Source of the DNA: Candidatus Poribacteria bacterium
Lineage (GTDB): Bacteria; Poribacteria; WGA-4E; PCPOR2b
Length of the DNA stretch: 64,000 bases
Direction: 5' to 3'
Assembly (NCBI GenBank): GCA_022822785.1
Contig: JAJEAL010000088.1
Span: forward strand, 1-64,000
Positions 63,920 through 64,000 of the stretch are shown piece after piece. The stretch's first letter is position 1. Each line of letters begins with the position of its first letter. Both the position numbers and the translations under genes were made by a program. The notes below the pieces were generated by a model. It had not been told where the DNA came from. It made no database searches and was given only the letters and a program-made list of their open reading frames with translations.

Positions 63920-64000
63920 ATGTTATCCGCTGAAACAAAAAGTCTTATCCATCTCAACCTAATTCCGGGTATCGGAAATTATACCATCCGACGCCTGTTA
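63920..64000 (+). CDS. dprA: DNA processing protein DprA (5' end only)
   Basis: MLSAETKSLIHLNLIPGIGNYTIRRLL running off the window edge. Confidence 0.6.
   Translation, partial: MLSAETKSLIHLNLIPGIGNYTIRRLL

Overview
The window looks like a bacterial chromosome segment whose gene content and repeat style suggest a Poribacteria-like or similar uncultured lineage (taxonomy is inferred only). Three parts stand out. (1) ~1-18.4 kb is an accessory CRISPR-Cas region on the minus strand. It holds a partial cas1, cas4, a type I-B set (cas3-cas5-cas7/Cst2-cas8/Cst1-cas6) and a type III-A set (csm5-csm4-csm3-csm2-cas10/csm1), plus a CARF protein of the Csm6/NE0113 type. A secreted M28 peptidase gene lies 32 bp upstream of the CARF gene. 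The intergenic gaps are packed with palindromic and tandem repeats, some with CRISPR-like 64-66 bp spacing, but I could not establish a true CRISPR array. (2) ~18.6-35 kb is mixed metabolic, secreted and housekeeping genes: SDR, Gfo/Idh, PhyH, dipeptidase, ABC-F, a GcvH-like protein without the lipoyl lysine, YigZ, FolP, FtsH and others. (3) ~35-64 kb is the replication-origin region: gyrA, gyrB, dciA-like, recF, dnaN and dnaA on the minus strand, then rpmH and downstream genes on the plus strand. A well-defined oriC with a DnaA-trio-like run and phased DnaA boxes sits between dnaN and dnaA. It continues with ispH, rpsF-ssb-rpsR-rplI-dnaB, mlaEFD-like genes, radA, PIN-TRAM, ispD, ispF, cysS and the start of dprA. 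Best leads: the I-B/III-A locus with a CARF-wHTH-like protein and no recognisable HEPN effector, the GcvH-like acidic-tailed protein, the DnaA-trio origin, an apparent internally deleted IS200/IS605-type element with a predicted pseudoknot, and several multi-stem intergenic palindromes.
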